From assembly GCA_015064155.1 (NCBI GenBank), contig SVST01000008.1, positions 40,534 through 104,533 of the forward strand: a stretch of DNA of 64,000 nt, in the 5' to 3' direction. Positions 1 through 9,397 of the stretch are shown one piece after another (the stretch's first letter is position 1; each line of letters starts with the position of its first letter). A program made the translations under genes and the position numbers. The stretch is from Oscillospiraceae bacterium. Lineage in GTDB: Bacteria > Bacillota > Clostridia > Oscillospirales > CAG-272. Below the pieces are notes generated by a model. The model had not been told where the DNA came from, ran no database searches, and worked only from the letters and a program-made list of their open reading frames with translations.

Positions 1-762
1 AAATGTATGAATGCAGGACTCAACGTCCTGTGCGAAAAGCCGATGGCACTCACCGAGGAGGAGGGCAGACGCATGTTGGATGCCGCCGCACAAACCGGGA
101 AACGCTTGATGATTGCACATTCATCGCGCTTTTTGAACCGACATCAGACCTTGCGGAATTTTGTCAAGGAAGGGCGGCTCGGCAAACCGCAGTCGGCATT
201 CTTGATAGCGGCAGACGGTTTTCCGCGTCACGGTTGGAATAACTGGTTCTCCGATGCAAGTCTGTCAGGCGGTGCGATGCTTGATTTGCAGGCGCATCAA
301 ATTGACCTTGTCAACTCTTGGTTCGGGTGTCCCGATTCCACCTCTACGGTCGCGATGGAGCGCGGTGATTTTCGGGGAAATTCCTCGGTTTCCGCCAACC
401 TCATCTACGGTAAAAATTTGTTCGTGCATATTTGGACCGACTGGAGCGTTTCCAAAAACCGATTCAATAACCGAACGATTCGCATTAACTTCGAGCGCGG
501 ATACGTCTATCTGCTCAATCGCGAGCCCGACGGTATCGTTTGGGTGGATAACGAGGGAAATCAGGGGATTGTGGAGCAGGTTCCGTACTTCCGCCCCGAC
601 ACGGCATCGTATTTTAACGAGATCGAATACTACACAAATTGCGTAAAAAGCGGCGAGGCATTTGCGCTTTGCCCTCCCGAGGAATCGATTCGCGTCATTT
701 CCGTGATGCGTGCACAGGAGCGTTCCGCGGCGGCAGGCGGTGCCAATATTTCTATTCGGTAA
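1..762 (+). CDS. Gfo/Idh/MocA family NAD(P)-dependent dehydrogenase, 5' partial
   Basis: The frame is open from the first base, so the N-terminal Rossmann GxGxxG segment lies outside the window. What remains starts within the conserved stretch ending in CEKPMA, whose Lys-Pro is the catalytic/cofactor signature of the family, followed by the C-terminal substrate-binding domain with a GGAMLDLQAHQIDL-type segment (His in the catalytic position). The family oxidises or reduces hydroxyl groups of sugars, inositols and related polyols. It is followed 12 bp later by two sugar isomerase/epimerase genes, so the three probably form one catabolic operon acting on an inositol-like or keto-sugar compound. 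The exact substrate cannot be told. Confidence 0.9.
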   Translation, partial: KCMNAGLNVLCEKPMALTEEEGRRMLDAAAQTGKRLMIAHSSRFLNRHQTLRNFVKEGRLGKPQSAFLIAADGFPRHGWNNWFSDASLSGGAMLDLQAHQIDLVNSWFGCPDSTSTVAMERGDFRGNSSVSANLIYGKNLFVHIWTDWSVSKNRFNNRTIRINFERGYVYLLNREPDGIVWVDNEGNQGIVEQVPYFRPDTASYFNEIEYYTNCVKSGEAFALCPPEESIRVISVMRAQERSAAAGGANISIR

Positions 763-774
763 AGGAGAGCTTTC

Positions 775-1602
775 GTGAGAGTCGGACTTTTGGTGGACAT
801 TACAACCGATTATGGTGAAAAAATCAGGCATGCCAAGCGGTTGGGCTTTGATTGCGGACAGCTCGTCATGTGGGATATGGACTTCTATACCGAAGAGAAT
901 CTTTTTGGACTTCGAACGGTGTTGGAGAAAGAGCAATTTGAGGCAACGGGATTTTGGTGCGGATGGTCCTCTCCCGTGATTTGGAAATATCCCGAGATGT
1001 ACCGTTCTCTGGGGCTGGTTTCCGATGCATATCGCGAACGACGCTTGCAAGATTTGCGTCGAGGCGCGAAGTTCGCGTATGATTTGGGTGTGAAAAACGT
1101 CATTACGCACACGGGCTTTTTGCCGGATGATCCGCAAGACCCAAGACACGTTGCGATTGTAAAGGAGCTGTGCGCTTTTTGCTCCGAATTGAAAGCGCGC
1201 GGACAGAGCTTTTCCTTTGAAACGGGAGAAGAGCTTCCCCTGACGCTCAGCCTTTTGATCGGTGAAATCGGTCTTGACAACGTGGGAGTGAACTTTGACC
1301 CTGCCAATTTGATTACGTTGGGAAGAGGAAATCCGCAGGATGCTATGGAGCTTTTGGTGAGCAGTGTGGTCGGAATGCATGCCAAGGACGGTGTTCCGCC
1401 GCGTTTTGGAGAGGCTAAGGGGAAGCAGGTGCCGATCGGAACGGGACGCGTCGATTTTTCTCGGTTGCTGACACAGCTTCGTGACGGCGGTTATTCGGGC
1501 GATATTTTTATTGAGCATGAAATGGCGGAAAGCGTTGACCGTGACGGTGAGCTTTTGCAAGCCAAGCGGTATTTGGAAAATCTTATCAAGGAGATCTTTT
1601 GA
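775..1602 (+). CDS. Sugar phosphate isomerase/epimerase-like TIM barrel protein
   Basis: A 275-residue protein of the xylose-isomerase-like TIM-barrel (AP endonuclease 2) superfamily. Metal-ligand features are visible: FETGEE near residue 145, NFDPANL near residue 180, GMHAKDG near 200 and FIEHEM near the C terminus. Translation starts at GTG (775) with the Shine-Dalgarno AAAGGAG overlapping the stop codon of the upstream dehydrogenase, so the two are translationally close. Family members isomerise or epimerise sugars, keto-inositols (IolE, IolH, IolI types) or act as hydroxypyruvate isomerases. Pairing with a dehydrogenase and a second TIM-barrel enzyme supports a role in polyol or rare-sugar breakdown; substrate unknown. 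Confidence 0.85.
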   Translation: MRVGLLVDITTDYGEKIRHAKRLGFDCGQLVMWDMDFYTEENLFGLRTVLEKEQFEATGFWCGWSSPVIWKYPEMYRSLGLVSDAYRERRLQDLRRGAKFAYDLGVKNVITHTGFLPDDPQDPRHVAIVKELCAFCSELKARGQSFSFETGEELPLTLSLLIGEIGLDNVGVNFDPANLITLGRGNPQDAMELLVSSVVGMHAKDGVPPRFGEAKGKQVPIGTGRVDFSRLLTQLRDGGYSGDIFIEHEMAESVDRDGELLQAKRYLENLIKEIF

Positions 1603-1608
1603 GAAGCT

Positions 1609-2502
1609 ATGAAAACTTGTATCAGCACCTACAGCTTTGATCGGTTGCTCAAGGCGGGGCAGTTTACGCACTACGATGCGATTGATACTGTGAAAAGATT
1701 GGGAATGGATGCAGTAGAACTGCAATTGGATGCCAAGCGTCCACCCGCGGGCGAAAGCTTTCTTTCCTACACCGAAAAACTGGTATCTTATGCGCACAGC
1801 GTTGGGTTGACGGTTCCGATTCTTACGGTAACTGCCAATTTCCACTGCGACGATCCCGAAAGCGAGGTTAAGCGGATTTGCGGATGCGTTGACGTAGCGG
1901 CAGCTTGTAAGATCCCGATGCTTCGACACGATGTGACTTACGCATATTTGGAAAGCGACACGGTCAAGACACCGCAGGCGGTCATTGCGCACGTAGCCCC
2001 CTATATTCGTGAGGTTGCCGAATATGCCGCATCGCAGGGTGTGCGCACGTGTACCGAAAATCATGGCAGGCTCCTGCAGGACAGTGACCGTATGCAAGCA
2101 CTTTTGGACGCGGTGAAGCATCCCAATTTCGGTTGGCTTTGTGATATCGGCAACTTCGGCGCGGTAGACGAGGACTCGGTCACCGCCGTGTCGCGCCTTT
2201 TGCCAAGCCTTTGCTTTGTGCATGCCAAGGATTGCTTTGTTCGCTCGGGAATGCTGTATCATCCGGGGCGCGGATTTGTGGCAACGCGCGGCGGTAATTT
2301 CAGACGTGCTACGATTTTCGGACACGGTGACGTACCCGCCTATCAGATTTTGCGAGCAATTCGCAATACGGGCTATGACGGATACGTTTCGATTGAGCAT
2401 GAGGGAATCGAGGAGCCTCTATTGGCAATCGAGATGGGTGCTGAAAATCTTTGCAGGATGCTTGCCGATTTGGATGCCGAAGCCGATCGCTTCAAAAAAT
2501 AA
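1609..2502 (+). CDS. Sugar phosphate isomerase/epimerase-like TIM barrel protein
   Basis: A 297-residue protein of the same superfamily as its upstream neighbour but only distantly similar to it, so this is not a recent duplicate. Recognisable metal/catalytic segments are CTENHG near residue 146, WLCDIGN near 177, FVHAKD near 203 and VSIEHEG near 265. It starts 6 bp after the upstream stop codon and ends just before a strong bidirectional hairpin, so it closes the operon. Together with the dehydrogenase it likely handles consecutive steps (epimerisation, dehydration or isomerisation) of one sugar or inositol derivative; the specific reaction is not deducible. Confidence 0.85.
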   Translation: MKTCISTYSFDRLLKAGQFTHYDAIDTVKRLGMDAVELQLDAKRPPAGESFLSYTEKLVSYAHSVGLTVPILTVTANFHCDDPESEVKRICGCVDVAAACKIPMLRHDVTYAYLESDTVKTPQAVIAHVAPYIREVAEYAASQGVRTCTENHGRLLQDSDRMQALLDAVKHPNFGWLCDIGNFGAVDEDSVTAVSRLLPSLCFVHAKDCFVRSGMLYHPGRGFVATRGGNFRRATIFGHGDVPAYQILRAIRNTGYDGYVSIEHEGIEEPLLAIEMGAENLCRMLADLDAEADRFKK

Positions 2503-2505
2503 ACC

Positions 2506-2557
2506 GAAAAAAGGATCTGTAACAACGGCAATACGCTGTTGAAACAGACCCTTTTTG
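2506..2557. terminator. Bidirectional terminator between the isomerase operon and thiT
   Basis: An A-rich arm (AAAAAAGG) and TCTGT pair with ACAGA and CCCTTTTT across a short internal hairpin. A-tract and T-tract on either side let it stop transcription from both converging genes. Confidence 0.8.
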
Positions 2558-2561
2558 TTTT

Positions 2562-3143
2562 TTATTTGTCGGTAGGAAGAATCATTTTTTTGATCTGCGG
2601 AATTTTCAACAGAACAGCACCCACACCAACCGTCAATACGGTTTCTGGGAGCATATACACGCCGTTGTAGCAGATCGAATACAAAACGGGACGGTTGATC
2701 CATTCCTTTCCAAACGCCACAAACTCTTCAAAGTTTGCCCACAGGATAATTCCCGCAAGAAAATGGATGAGAAAGCGCAGGGCGCAAACCAAAGCAATAC
2801 CGCCAAGCATACCCCAAAATCCTTTTTTACGGAAAATGCCCGCAAGTCCCAGTACGGTATATGCGGCGATGTAGTCCAAAAAGAGGGAAGAGATCAGCAT
2901 CACGGGAGTGAGCCCCCATGCGAAGATACCGCCTTGCAGAATTTGGAACCACGAAAAGCAGAAAGCCGTTCCCAAGCCCCATTTGATGCCGTGCCTGATG
3001 GCGATCAGACAGACGGGAAGCATGGAAAAGAGGGTGATCGAGCCGTCGAATGGCAGCTTGAAAAATTTGATGTAGCTCAATACGATCGAAAGAGCCAAGA
3101 GAATCGCGCACTCGCAAAGGGTACGCACTTTTGTGTTGTGCAT
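2562..3143 (-). CDS. thiT: Energy-coupled thiamine transporter substrate-binding subunit ThiT
   Basis: A 193-residue hydrophobic protein with about six membrane segments, matching the S component of the group II ECF thiamine transporter in length and in the conserved N-terminal segment following the start. ThiT captures thiamine at the membrane and works with a shared EcfA/A'/T energising module encoded elsewhere. The start at 3143 is chosen because it is preceded by GGAGGTG at good spacing; an ATG 33 bp upstream lies in the leader. The gene stands alone behind a TPP riboswitch and a terminator, which confirms the thiamine assignment. Confidence 0.93.
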   Translation of the reverse strand: MHNTKVRTLCECAILLALSIVLSYIKFFKLPFDGSITLFSMLPVCLIAIRHGIKWGLGTAFCFSWFQILQGGIFAWGLTPVMLISSLFLDYIAAYTVLGLAGIFRKKGFWGMLGGIALVCALRFLIHFLAGIILWANFEEFVAFGKEWINRPVLYSICYNGVYMLPETVLTVGVGAVLLKIPQIKKMILPTDK

Positions 3144-3162
3144 AAACGCACCTCCATAAAGT

Positions 3163-3197
3163 AAAATTAACCGCACGAAATCTCCGTGCGGTCAATT
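3163..3197 (-). terminator. Riboswitch-controlled intrinsic terminator of thiT
   Basis: On the minus strand a hairpin with ACCGCACG pairing to CGTGCGGT, extended by AAATT/AATTT, is followed by TTTTA. It sits between the TPP aptamer and the thiT start, so it is the expression platform that stops transcription when TPP is bound. Confidence 0.85.
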
Positions 3198-3242
3198 TAC
3201 GATAGCGATGAAAAAAGCGTCGACTTTCCTTTCTCGCTCGTC

Positions 3243-3330
3243 TATGGAAATCTCCCTACGCCGGCATTATCCGTATCAGGTTATAGGGTTCGGCAAAGCC
3301 ATCTCAGCCGTCACTCGGACAGCACCCCCG
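3243..3330 (-). promoter_or_regulatory. TPP (THI-box) riboswitch aptamer
   Basis: The minus strand carries the hallmark THI-box elements in order: GGGGGTGCT at the 5' side, GGCTGAGATGGC, AACCC, CTGATACGGATAATGCC and GCGTAGGGA. It lies directly upstream of a terminator and thiT, an arrangement typical of transcriptional thiamine control in Firmicutes. Confidence 0.96.
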
Positions 3331-3349
3331 ATTTTATGCGGTTGCATTG

Positions 3350-3378
3350 ATTATAGCATACTCTTTTGTGTTTGTCAA
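3350..3378 (-). promoter_or_regulatory. Sigma-A promoter of the TPP riboswitch-thiT transcript
   Basis: Minus-strand TTGACA, 17 bp spacer and TATAAT lie about 20 bp upstream of the riboswitch aptamer. Confidence 0.9.
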
Positions 3379-3395
3379 CAGCTTTTTGACTTTTT

Positions 3396-4760
3396 TTAAT
3401 AGAAACTGTTCACCTCGACCGTTTTCATTGAGGGAGCCTTGGCAAGCACCTTTTCGTTGATCTTGATATAGTCCACGTATTTGTGACACTCGTCCAGGAA
3501 AAGCTTGTTGATTAAGTTTGCGTTGAAGTTCTCGAAATAGCTTTCATTGGCGGCATTGGAATAAGCATTCGGGGTGTTCTCGTATTTGCGGATGATATGA
3601 TATCCCGTAGGGGATTCAACCAGGCAAACGTCACCCTGCTGCATGCTTGTAAGGTTCGACGCAATGGTGTTCAGATAGGCTTGACCGTCCCCCATTAAGG
3701 AGTAATCCAGGTCGGTACGCAGATAAATTCCGTCGGTATACTCACTGACGTCGGTATCACCGTCACTTTCCTTGGACAACAGCTGCTCAAACTCTTCCGC
3801 CGTCATCGTTTTTGCTTTTTCAAGCAGCGAGCTTACGCGTTCATTCAGCGCATTTTTCTCCTCTTTGGTCATTTCCCGAACCTTAACCTCACCGGTTGTT
3901 TCGTCGGTAGCAGGCTGGGGCTCTCCCTTTACGTTGTCGTATGCGATTTTTGTAAACGTACCGTCGTCAACGTAATAAATTTCATCTCCGTTACTATCCT
4001 TTTTTACCTCTCCGTCCTCTGTCTTAGTGACACCGTTTCCGGTATCGTAGCAGATGCGGTGCGTTTGTCCTTCCTCGGTACGGAAATAGATTTCTTCGTC
4101 GTTGGAGTCGGTCAGGTAAACGACGGGCTGGGACGTCAGGTAGATCTGTCGGAAATGAACGTAATATTCGTTCATAAACTGGTTCTTTACGTTGTCACCC
4201 ACGTTGGAGGCGTTTGCACCGTACAGATGGGTTTTCAGCGTTTCGATTTTATATTCCAGCGTGTAGAAATTCTTTAGCAGATCGTAGTTAACGCCGTATT
4301 TGCCCAATACTGCGTTGAGCTTGTTTTTGGAGCCTCCGCCGTCGGTGCGGAGCAGCTCGTCCATCATTTTTTGTACGTTTTCCTTTTGGGTTGCCGAGAG
4401 CCGGAGCTTTTCACGCTTGAACAGATATTCTGCGATCATGTTGACCTTGCAGGTGTTCAGCACGCTGTTGCTGTAAAAGGCATCATAGCTTTGAAAGGTG
4501 GTTCCGTCGAACGTATCCTGGTAATCCCAAAAGGCATTCTGCGTGGGCGAGGCACCGTTTTGGGTTGCTCTGGAGGCTACCAGCAGTCCCTTGGAGCGAG
4601 AGAGCAAAAATTCGTACAGATTCACCGAAAAGCTGACGCTGATCCCGTCCTTTTTCATGGTGAGCAGCTTCTTTCCCTTTCCCGCGCAAGAGGAAAAGGA
4701 GGAGAGCAGCATCACCAAGGCAAGCAAGCATGCAACGAAGCGAAGTGTTTTTTGTTTCAT
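3396..4760 (-). CDS. PrsA/SurA-like foldase lipoprotein with parvulin domain
   Basis: A 454-residue secreted lipoprotein. Residues 1-25 form a signal peptide with a hydrophobic core ending in the lipobox-like SSFSSC, with Cys25 as the lipidated residue. The rest resembles SurA/PrsA-type chaperones: helical N-terminal region, a central segment containing a low-complexity acidic insertion (about residues 235-290), and a C-terminal parvulin-type part with the signature ESPTGYHIIR near residue 395. Such proteins fold exported proteins at the outer face of the membrane. It follows mfd by about 80 bp in the pth-mfd-foldase order seen in many Clostridia. Prolyl isomerase activity is not certain because the insertion splits the domain. 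Confidence 0.82.
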   Translation of the reverse strand: MKQKTLRFVACLLALVMLLSSFSSCAGKGKKLLTMKKDGISVSFSVNLYEFLLSRSKGLLVASRATQNGASPTQNAFWDYQDTFDGTTFQSYDAFYSNSVLNTCKVNMIAEYLFKREKLRLSATQKENVQKMMDELLRTDGGGSKNKLNAVLGKYGVNYDLLKNFYTLEYKIETLKTHLYGANASNVGDNVKNQFMNEYYVHFRQIYLTSQPVVYLTDSNDEEIYFRTEEGQTHRICYDTGNGVTKTEDGEVKKDSNGDEIYYVDDGTFTKIAYDNVKGEPQPATDETTGEVKVREMTKEEKNALNERVSSLLEKAKTMTAEEFEQLLSKESDGDTDVSEYTDGIYLRTDLDYSLMGDGQAYLNTIASNLTSMQQGDVCLVESPTGYHIIRKYENTPNAYSNAANESYFENFNANLINKLFLDECHKYVDYIKINEKVLAKAPSMKTVEVNSFY

Positions 4761-4843
4761 AAAAAGAGTCCTTTCATTTAGGCTCGGTCGGTCATAGACC
4801 GATGCTTTCCTTTATTTATTATACAAGAAAAAGACGCGTTTGT

Positions 4844-7800
4844 CTATGCTTTTTCATTGCGGATTTCAAGATATTTTTCAAACATTTTGTGAATAAGCGA
4901 GAGCGCGTCGTCCCCCTTTTGTAGCCGTAGACAGATATGGGGGTCCCCCGACATCAGCATACGAAGTCGTCCGAACTCGGCGGAAAGCTCCGACCAAATA
5001 TCGATATCCAAGCTTTGCGGATAGATGTGGATCTCACCGCCGTCTTGGCGAATCGAGGTGATTCCGCATTTCACCGCCAAATTATGGATCTGTGAGATCT
5101 CTAAGAGGTTCTGCGTGGCGCGAGGCGGTTCTCCGAAGCGGTCCAACAGCTCGTCGGTGATATCCGAAAGATCCTCGTCGGTTACGATCAACGCAATTTT
5201 TTTGTACAGTGCCATCCGCTGTGCGGGGAAGGGGACGTAGCTGTCGGGCAAGAACGCATCGAAATTGAGGGATACGGTGCATTCGACCTCGGGCTCCTCG
5301 TGCTGTCCCTTTTCCTCCAGAACCGCACGGTTGAGCAGCTTGATATAGAGGTCGTAGCCGATGGCGTCCAGATGCCCGTGCTGCTCGGCACCCAAAAGGT
5401 TCCCGGCACCGCGGATCTCCATGTCGCGCAGAGCAATTTTAAAGCCCGCGCCGAATTCGGCATATTCGCGGATTGCCTCAAGCCGCTTTTGCGCGATCTC
5501 GGGAATCGACCGATAAGGCGGATAGGTAAAATACGCATAGGCACGTCTTGACGAGCGACCGATCCGTCCACGAATCTGGTGGAGCTGTGAAAGTCCCAGC
5601 TTGTGAGAATTGGAAACGATCAGCGTGTTGGCGTTCGGAATGTCCACGCCGGTTTCGATGATCGTGGTACAGACCAAAATATCGATCTCGCCCGCCAGCA
5701 TTTCCTCCCAAATTTTTTCCAGCTCTTCCTTTGCCATTTTTCCGTGCGCTACGGTGATTCTTGCTTCGGGAATATCGGCGGAAAGCTTGGCGGCAACGCT
5801 GTTGATGGTTTCCACCGTATTGTGCAGGTAGAAGACCTGACCGCCGCGTCGCAGCTCTCTGCGAATGGCTTCCTCCACGATGAGGTCGTCGTTTTCCAAA
5901 ACGTAGGTTTGCACGGGAAGCCGATCAACGGGCGCGTCGTCCAAAATAGAGATGTCGCGGATGCCGCCCATTGCCATATTCAGGGTTCTGGGAATCGGGG
6001 TTGCAGAGAGGGAAAGAACGTCCACTCCGTCGCAAAGCTGCTTGAGCTTTTCTTTTTGGGCAACACCGAAGCGTTGCTCCTCGTCGATCACCACCAAGCC
6101 GAGATCGTGGAACGCAACGTCCTTGGAGAGCAAACGGTGAGTACCGACGATAATATCGACCTCGCCGCGCGATAGACGGCGTAGCGTCACTGCCTGTTGC
6201 TTTGCCGTGCGGAATCGCGAGAGCATATCGACGTTTACCGCAAAGGCGCGCATACGGCTGACAATGGTTTGATAATGTTGAAGCGCCAAAAGCGTGGTCG
6301 GCACCAAAATGGCAACCTGCTTGCCGCCAAGCACCGCCTTGTACGCGGCACGAAGTGCAACCTCGGTTTTGCCGTATCCAACGTCACCGCACAAAAGACG
6401 GTCCATCGGAACGGCTTGCATCATGTCGTTTTTGATTTCGGCTACCGCACTGAGCTGGCTGTCGGTTTCCTCGTAATCAAAGGCATCCTCAAAGGCTTTC
6501 TGATAGCTGTCATCGGCAGGGAACGCGTGCCCGGGTCGACGCATACGCTCGGCATAAAGCTTGATCAGCTCCTTTGCCATATCCTGTACCGCGCTCTTTA
6601 CGCGTGCTTTTGATTTTTTCCAGCTGTCGCTGCCCATTTTGGAGAGCTTGACCAATCCGTCGTCGGCGTGTGCTCCAATGTATTTGGACACCTTGTCAAG
6701 CTTTTCTACCGGCAGAAACAGCTTATCACTGCCGGCATAGCGAATGCCGATATAATCCTTGGTGACCCCGTCGCAGGTCAGCGTTTCAATGCCGGTATAT
6801 TGTCCGATACCGTAGGTTTCGTGTACTACGAAGTCCCCCACCTCAAGCTCTGCGTAGGAGAGGATGCTTTTGGTGCTTTTGCTTTTCTTTTTGCGCAAGG
6901 AGGTCTTCGAGGAAAGCGAAAGACCGCCCGTGCGCGTGTCGGGCATGATCGACAGCACGGCAATCTTGGGCATCATCAATTCAAAGCCCGAAAGCAATTC
7001 ACCCGAGAGAACGGTGACGCTTCCGCGCTCCAGTGCCTCGGGGGTTGCGGGGGCATCACCGACGACAAATCCTCGGTCTGCAAGCCTTTCTGCGGTACGC
7101 GCGGCTTCTACCTCGTTCTCGGTCAGAACCAAGCAACGGTAGCCGCCCTTGACGTATTGGTCAAGATCTTCCAGGAACAGCTCCTCGTTTTCGGCATACG
7201 AAACGGTGTGACGGGAACGAAAGCCGAACAGTCCTGCCAAACGCTTGTCACTGACGTGATATGCGATCGAATCAATGTGAAGCGTGACGTGGCTGTCGCA
7301 AAACAGATCGAAATTGACGATCGGCTTCTGATATTCCGCGTATTTCGGTGCAATGGTTCCGCTTTCCAAAAGCTCGGTGAGCGTTTGAGTCAGGTGCCAT
7401 TCGGATGCACGCAGACGGTCCTGCACGGCATTTGTTCCGCGCATGAGGACTAAAGTTTTTTTGTCCAGATAATCCAAAAGGCAACAGCGGGCGGGATAAA
7501 CCAATGAAATATATTTGTCCAAAAAGCAAATCTCACCATCGCCGTTTTTGGCGCGGTCGATTGCCGCGGATTCCTTAATCAGCTCTTCGGACGCGCGCTC
7601 GTCGGTGCTTGCCTTGAACTGTGCCGAAACCGCTTTTTTCAGACGGTCGAGCGCATCCCGATCGGGCAACAGCTCGCGAGCCGGCGTGATGGTTGCGCGA
7701 AGGACGTCACAGGTCATTCGCTGCGAATCGGGATCAAACAGCCCCATTCGGTCGATCTCATCCCCAAACAGCTCGATCCGCAAGGGGAATGCACCGTTCT

Positions 7801-8410
7801 TTTCGGCACCGTTCTCGTCGGTAAAGCAACCGTTTGGCGGATAAACGTCCACGATGCCTCCGCGAAGCGCGAATTGTCCGGGGCTGTCCACCAGATCAAC
7901 ACGGACGTATCCGAGCGAAACCAACCGTCTGTTGAACTCCTTGAGGTCGATTTCCTCGGTGGCATCAATCGAGAAGAGCAGGTCGGCAAGCAGGGTAGGA
8001 GGTACGGTATAACCGAGAGCTGCATCGGGGGTTGTGACAACGACGTCGAATTCATCGGTCAAAAGACCCGAAAGCACGCGAAGCCTCTCATGCTCGTACT
8101 CATGGGAGGCGGTAATGTTATAAAAGGTGAGATCTCTTGCCATATAAAAGGCGGTGCGCAGACCGTAACGCTCCAAAAGACCCATTGCGCGTACGCAATC
8201 CTTTTCCTCCGCGCAGACCAGCAAAGCGGTTTTTGATCGATAGGCAAGAGAATCCTGCAAAAGCGAGATCAAAAAGGCATCGGCGGCACCGTCGGAGAGT
8301 CCCGACGCAAGAATCGGCAACGGATTCTGGCGAAAATCACGCTCCAGCGCGCGAAGGAGCTGCTTATATTCGCTGTCCAAGCGAACCGTGCTCGTGAGAA
8401 GATTCATCAT
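4844..8410 (-). CDS. mfd: Transcription-repair coupling factor Mfd
   Basis: A 1188-residue protein, normal length for Mfd. In order: UvrB-like N-terminal domains, the RNA-polymerase-interacting CarD-like domain (GDFVVHETYGIGQYTG near residue 525), the RecG-like ATPase with Walker A GDVGYGKTE near residue 675 and Walker B DEEQRF near 775, helicase motif VI-type QIRGRIGRSS, and the C-terminal TRCF domain. It removes stalled RNA polymerase at DNA lesions using ATP-driven translocation and recruits UvrA. It starts 9 bp after the pth stop, with AAAGGA upstream, so it is co-transcribed with pth. The second of two adjacent ATG codons could also be the start. Confidence 0.98.
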   Translation of the reverse strand: MMNLLTSTVRLDSEYKQLLRALERDFRQNPLPILASGLSDGAADAFLISLLQDSLAYRSKTALLVCAEEKDCVRAMGLLERYGLRTAFYMARDLTFYNITASHEYEHERLRVLSGLLTDEFDVVVTTPDAALGYTVPPTLLADLLFSIDATEEIDLKEFNRRLVSLGYVRVDLVDSPGQFALRGGIVDVYPPNGCFTDENGAEKNGAFPLRIELFGDEIDRMGLFDPDSQRMTCDVLRATITPARELLPDRDALDRLKKAVSAQFKASTDERASEELIKESAAIDRAKNGDGEICFLDKYISLVYPARCCLLDYLDKKTLVLMRGTNAVQDRLRASEWHLTQTLTELLESGTIAPKYAEYQKPIVNFDLFCDSHVTLHIDSIAYHVSDKRLAGLFGFRSRHTVSYAENEELFLEDLDQYVKGGYRCLVLTENEVEAARTAERLADRGFVVGDAPATPEALERGSVTVLSGELLSGFELMMPKIAVLSIMPDTRTGGLSLSSKTSLRKKKSKSTKSILSYAELEVGDFVVHETYGIGQYTGIETLTCDGVTKDYIGIRYAGSDKLFLPVEKLDKVSKYIGAHADDGLVKLSKMGSDSWKKSKARVKSAVQDMAKELIKLYAERMRRPGHAFPADDSYQKAFEDAFDYEETDSQLSAVAEIKNDMMQAVPMDRLLCGDVGYGKTEVALRAAYKAVLGGKQVAILVPTTLLALQHYQTIVSRMRAFAVNVDMLSRFRTAKQQAVTLRRLSRGEVDIIVGTHRLLSKDVAFHDLGLVVIDEEQRFGVAQKEKLKQLCDGVDVLSLSATPIPRTLNMAMGGIRDISILDDAPVDRLPVQTYVLENDDLIVEEAIRRELRRGGQVFYLHNTVETINSVAAKLSADIPEARITVAHGKMAKEELEKIWEEMLAGEIDILVCTTIIETGVDIPNANTLIVSNSHKLGLSQLHQIRGRIGRSSRRAYAYFTYPPYRSIPEIAQKRLEAIREYAEFGAGFKIALRDMEIRGAGNLLGAEQHGHLDAIGYDLYIKLLNRAVLEEKGQHEEPEVECTVSLNFDAFLPDSYVPFPAQRMALYKKIALIVTDEDLSDITDELLDRFGEPPRATQNLLEISQIHNLAVKCGITSIRQDGGEIHIYPQSLDIDIWSELSAEFGRLRMLMSGDPHICLRLQKGDDALSLIHKMFEKYLEIRNEKA

Positions 8411-8419
8411 AAATATCCT

Positions 8420-9067
8420 TTACTCGTGTTCGGGATGGTAGGAGTTACAAAGCTGTACGGCGGTATCAAAATCCCCCGACAACAGCTTTTCGATACCCGG
8501 CTTGCAAGCCGCAATCGCACCATAGAGCCGGGGACGCTCATCGGGACGAAACTCCGACAGCACCCAGTCGGCAAGATTGAAATCGGGATGCGGCTTGGCA
8601 CCGACTCCCATTCGAAGGCGCGGAAAGGCATCGGTTCCAAGGCAAACGATAATATCGTTGAGCCCCTTTTGACCGCCTGCACTGCCTTTGCGGCGCAGAC
8701 GCATCCGTCCCACGTCCTGCGCGATATCGTCTGAAATCACCAGGATGTTTTCGGGCGCAATCTTGTAAAAGGCGGCGGCTTCCTGCACGGCAAGCCCCGA
8801 AGCATTCATCAAAGTTTGCGGCTTGAGAAAGAGAATCCCCTTGCCCATCACGGTTCCTTCCCCGCAAAGCGCGTGGAATTTTGCTCGGTCGATCCGAACG
8901 CCGTATTGCTCGGCAAGGTGGTCTATCGTGAGAAATCCCGCGTTATGACGGGTCATCTTATATTTTTCACCGGGGTTTCCAAGACCGACGATCATGTGTG
9001 TGATCGGAGCCTTCGGGGTGTCCTCTTTTTTGGAAATCTGTCGGAACAGGTCAAATATATCTGCCAT
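8420..9067 (-). CDS. pth: Peptidyl-tRNA hydrolase Pth
   Basis: A 215-residue enzyme that releases peptides from prematurely dissociated peptidyl-tRNA. The family signatures GLGNPG and MTRHNAGF (catalytic His) are present, as are LKPQTLMNASG and the SDDIAQDVG segment (catalytic Asp region). The start at 9067 is preceded by GGAAGGAAG; a longer reading from an upstream ATG would add 14 unrelated residues. The protein carries about 20 extra N-terminal residues before the conserved core. First gene of the pth-mfd-foldase operon. Confidence 0.96.
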   Translation of the reverse strand: MADIFDLFRQISKKEDTPKAPITHMIVGLGNPGEKYKMTRHNAGFLTIDHLAEQYGVRIDRAKFHALCGEGTVMGKGILFLKPQTLMNASGLAVQEAAAFYKIAPENILVISDDIAQDVGRMRLRRKGSAGGQKGLNDIIVCLGTDAFPRLRMGVGAKPHPDFNLADWVLSEFRPDERPRLYGAIAACKPGIEKLLSGDFDTAVQLCNSYHPEHE

Positions 9068-9167
9068 GATGCTTCCTTCCTTTCGGCAAAACGGGGTATT
9101 CCAATACAAAACGCGCCCGATCCCACCAAGGGGACCCGCCGCTTTCCGTTTTTATAGGGTATTACAT

Positions 9168-9196
9168 ATTATACAATAACTTTTTGAGTCTGTCAA
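9168..9196 (-). promoter_or_regulatory. Sigma-A promoter of the pth-mfd operon
   Basis: Minus-strand TTGACA, 17 bp and TATAAT about 100 bp upstream of the pth start codon. Confidence 0.88.
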
Positions 9197-9270
9197 ACGG
9201 ATTTTGCCATTTTGTCTGCTTGTTCACATAATATTTACAAATATCAGGTGGGTTTCTATGAGAAAGGGTA

Positions 9271-9299
9271 TGGAAAAATCAGAAAAAATATGGTATAAT
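9271..9299 (+). promoter_or_regulatory. Extended -10 promoter of ppdK
   Basis: TGGTATAAT (extended -10) ends at 9299; the -35 region (TGGAAA) is weak. The transcript would have a leader of about 90 nt before the ppdK start. Together with the pth promoter this accounts for the 330-bp gene-free stretch 9068-9397. Confidence 0.7.
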
Positions 9300-9397
9300 A
9301 TCCTGTACCGTGAGCGACAGACAGCAAAAAACGGCTTTTTGTTGTGCGTACGGACAATCTCGTTCAAAAATATATTTATATATGGAGGAATACCAAA

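Noticed and set aside
265..2400. 711-codon open frame antisense to the first three genes
   Set aside because: It spans three gene boundaries with good sense-strand families and ribosome sites; its translation resembles no family.
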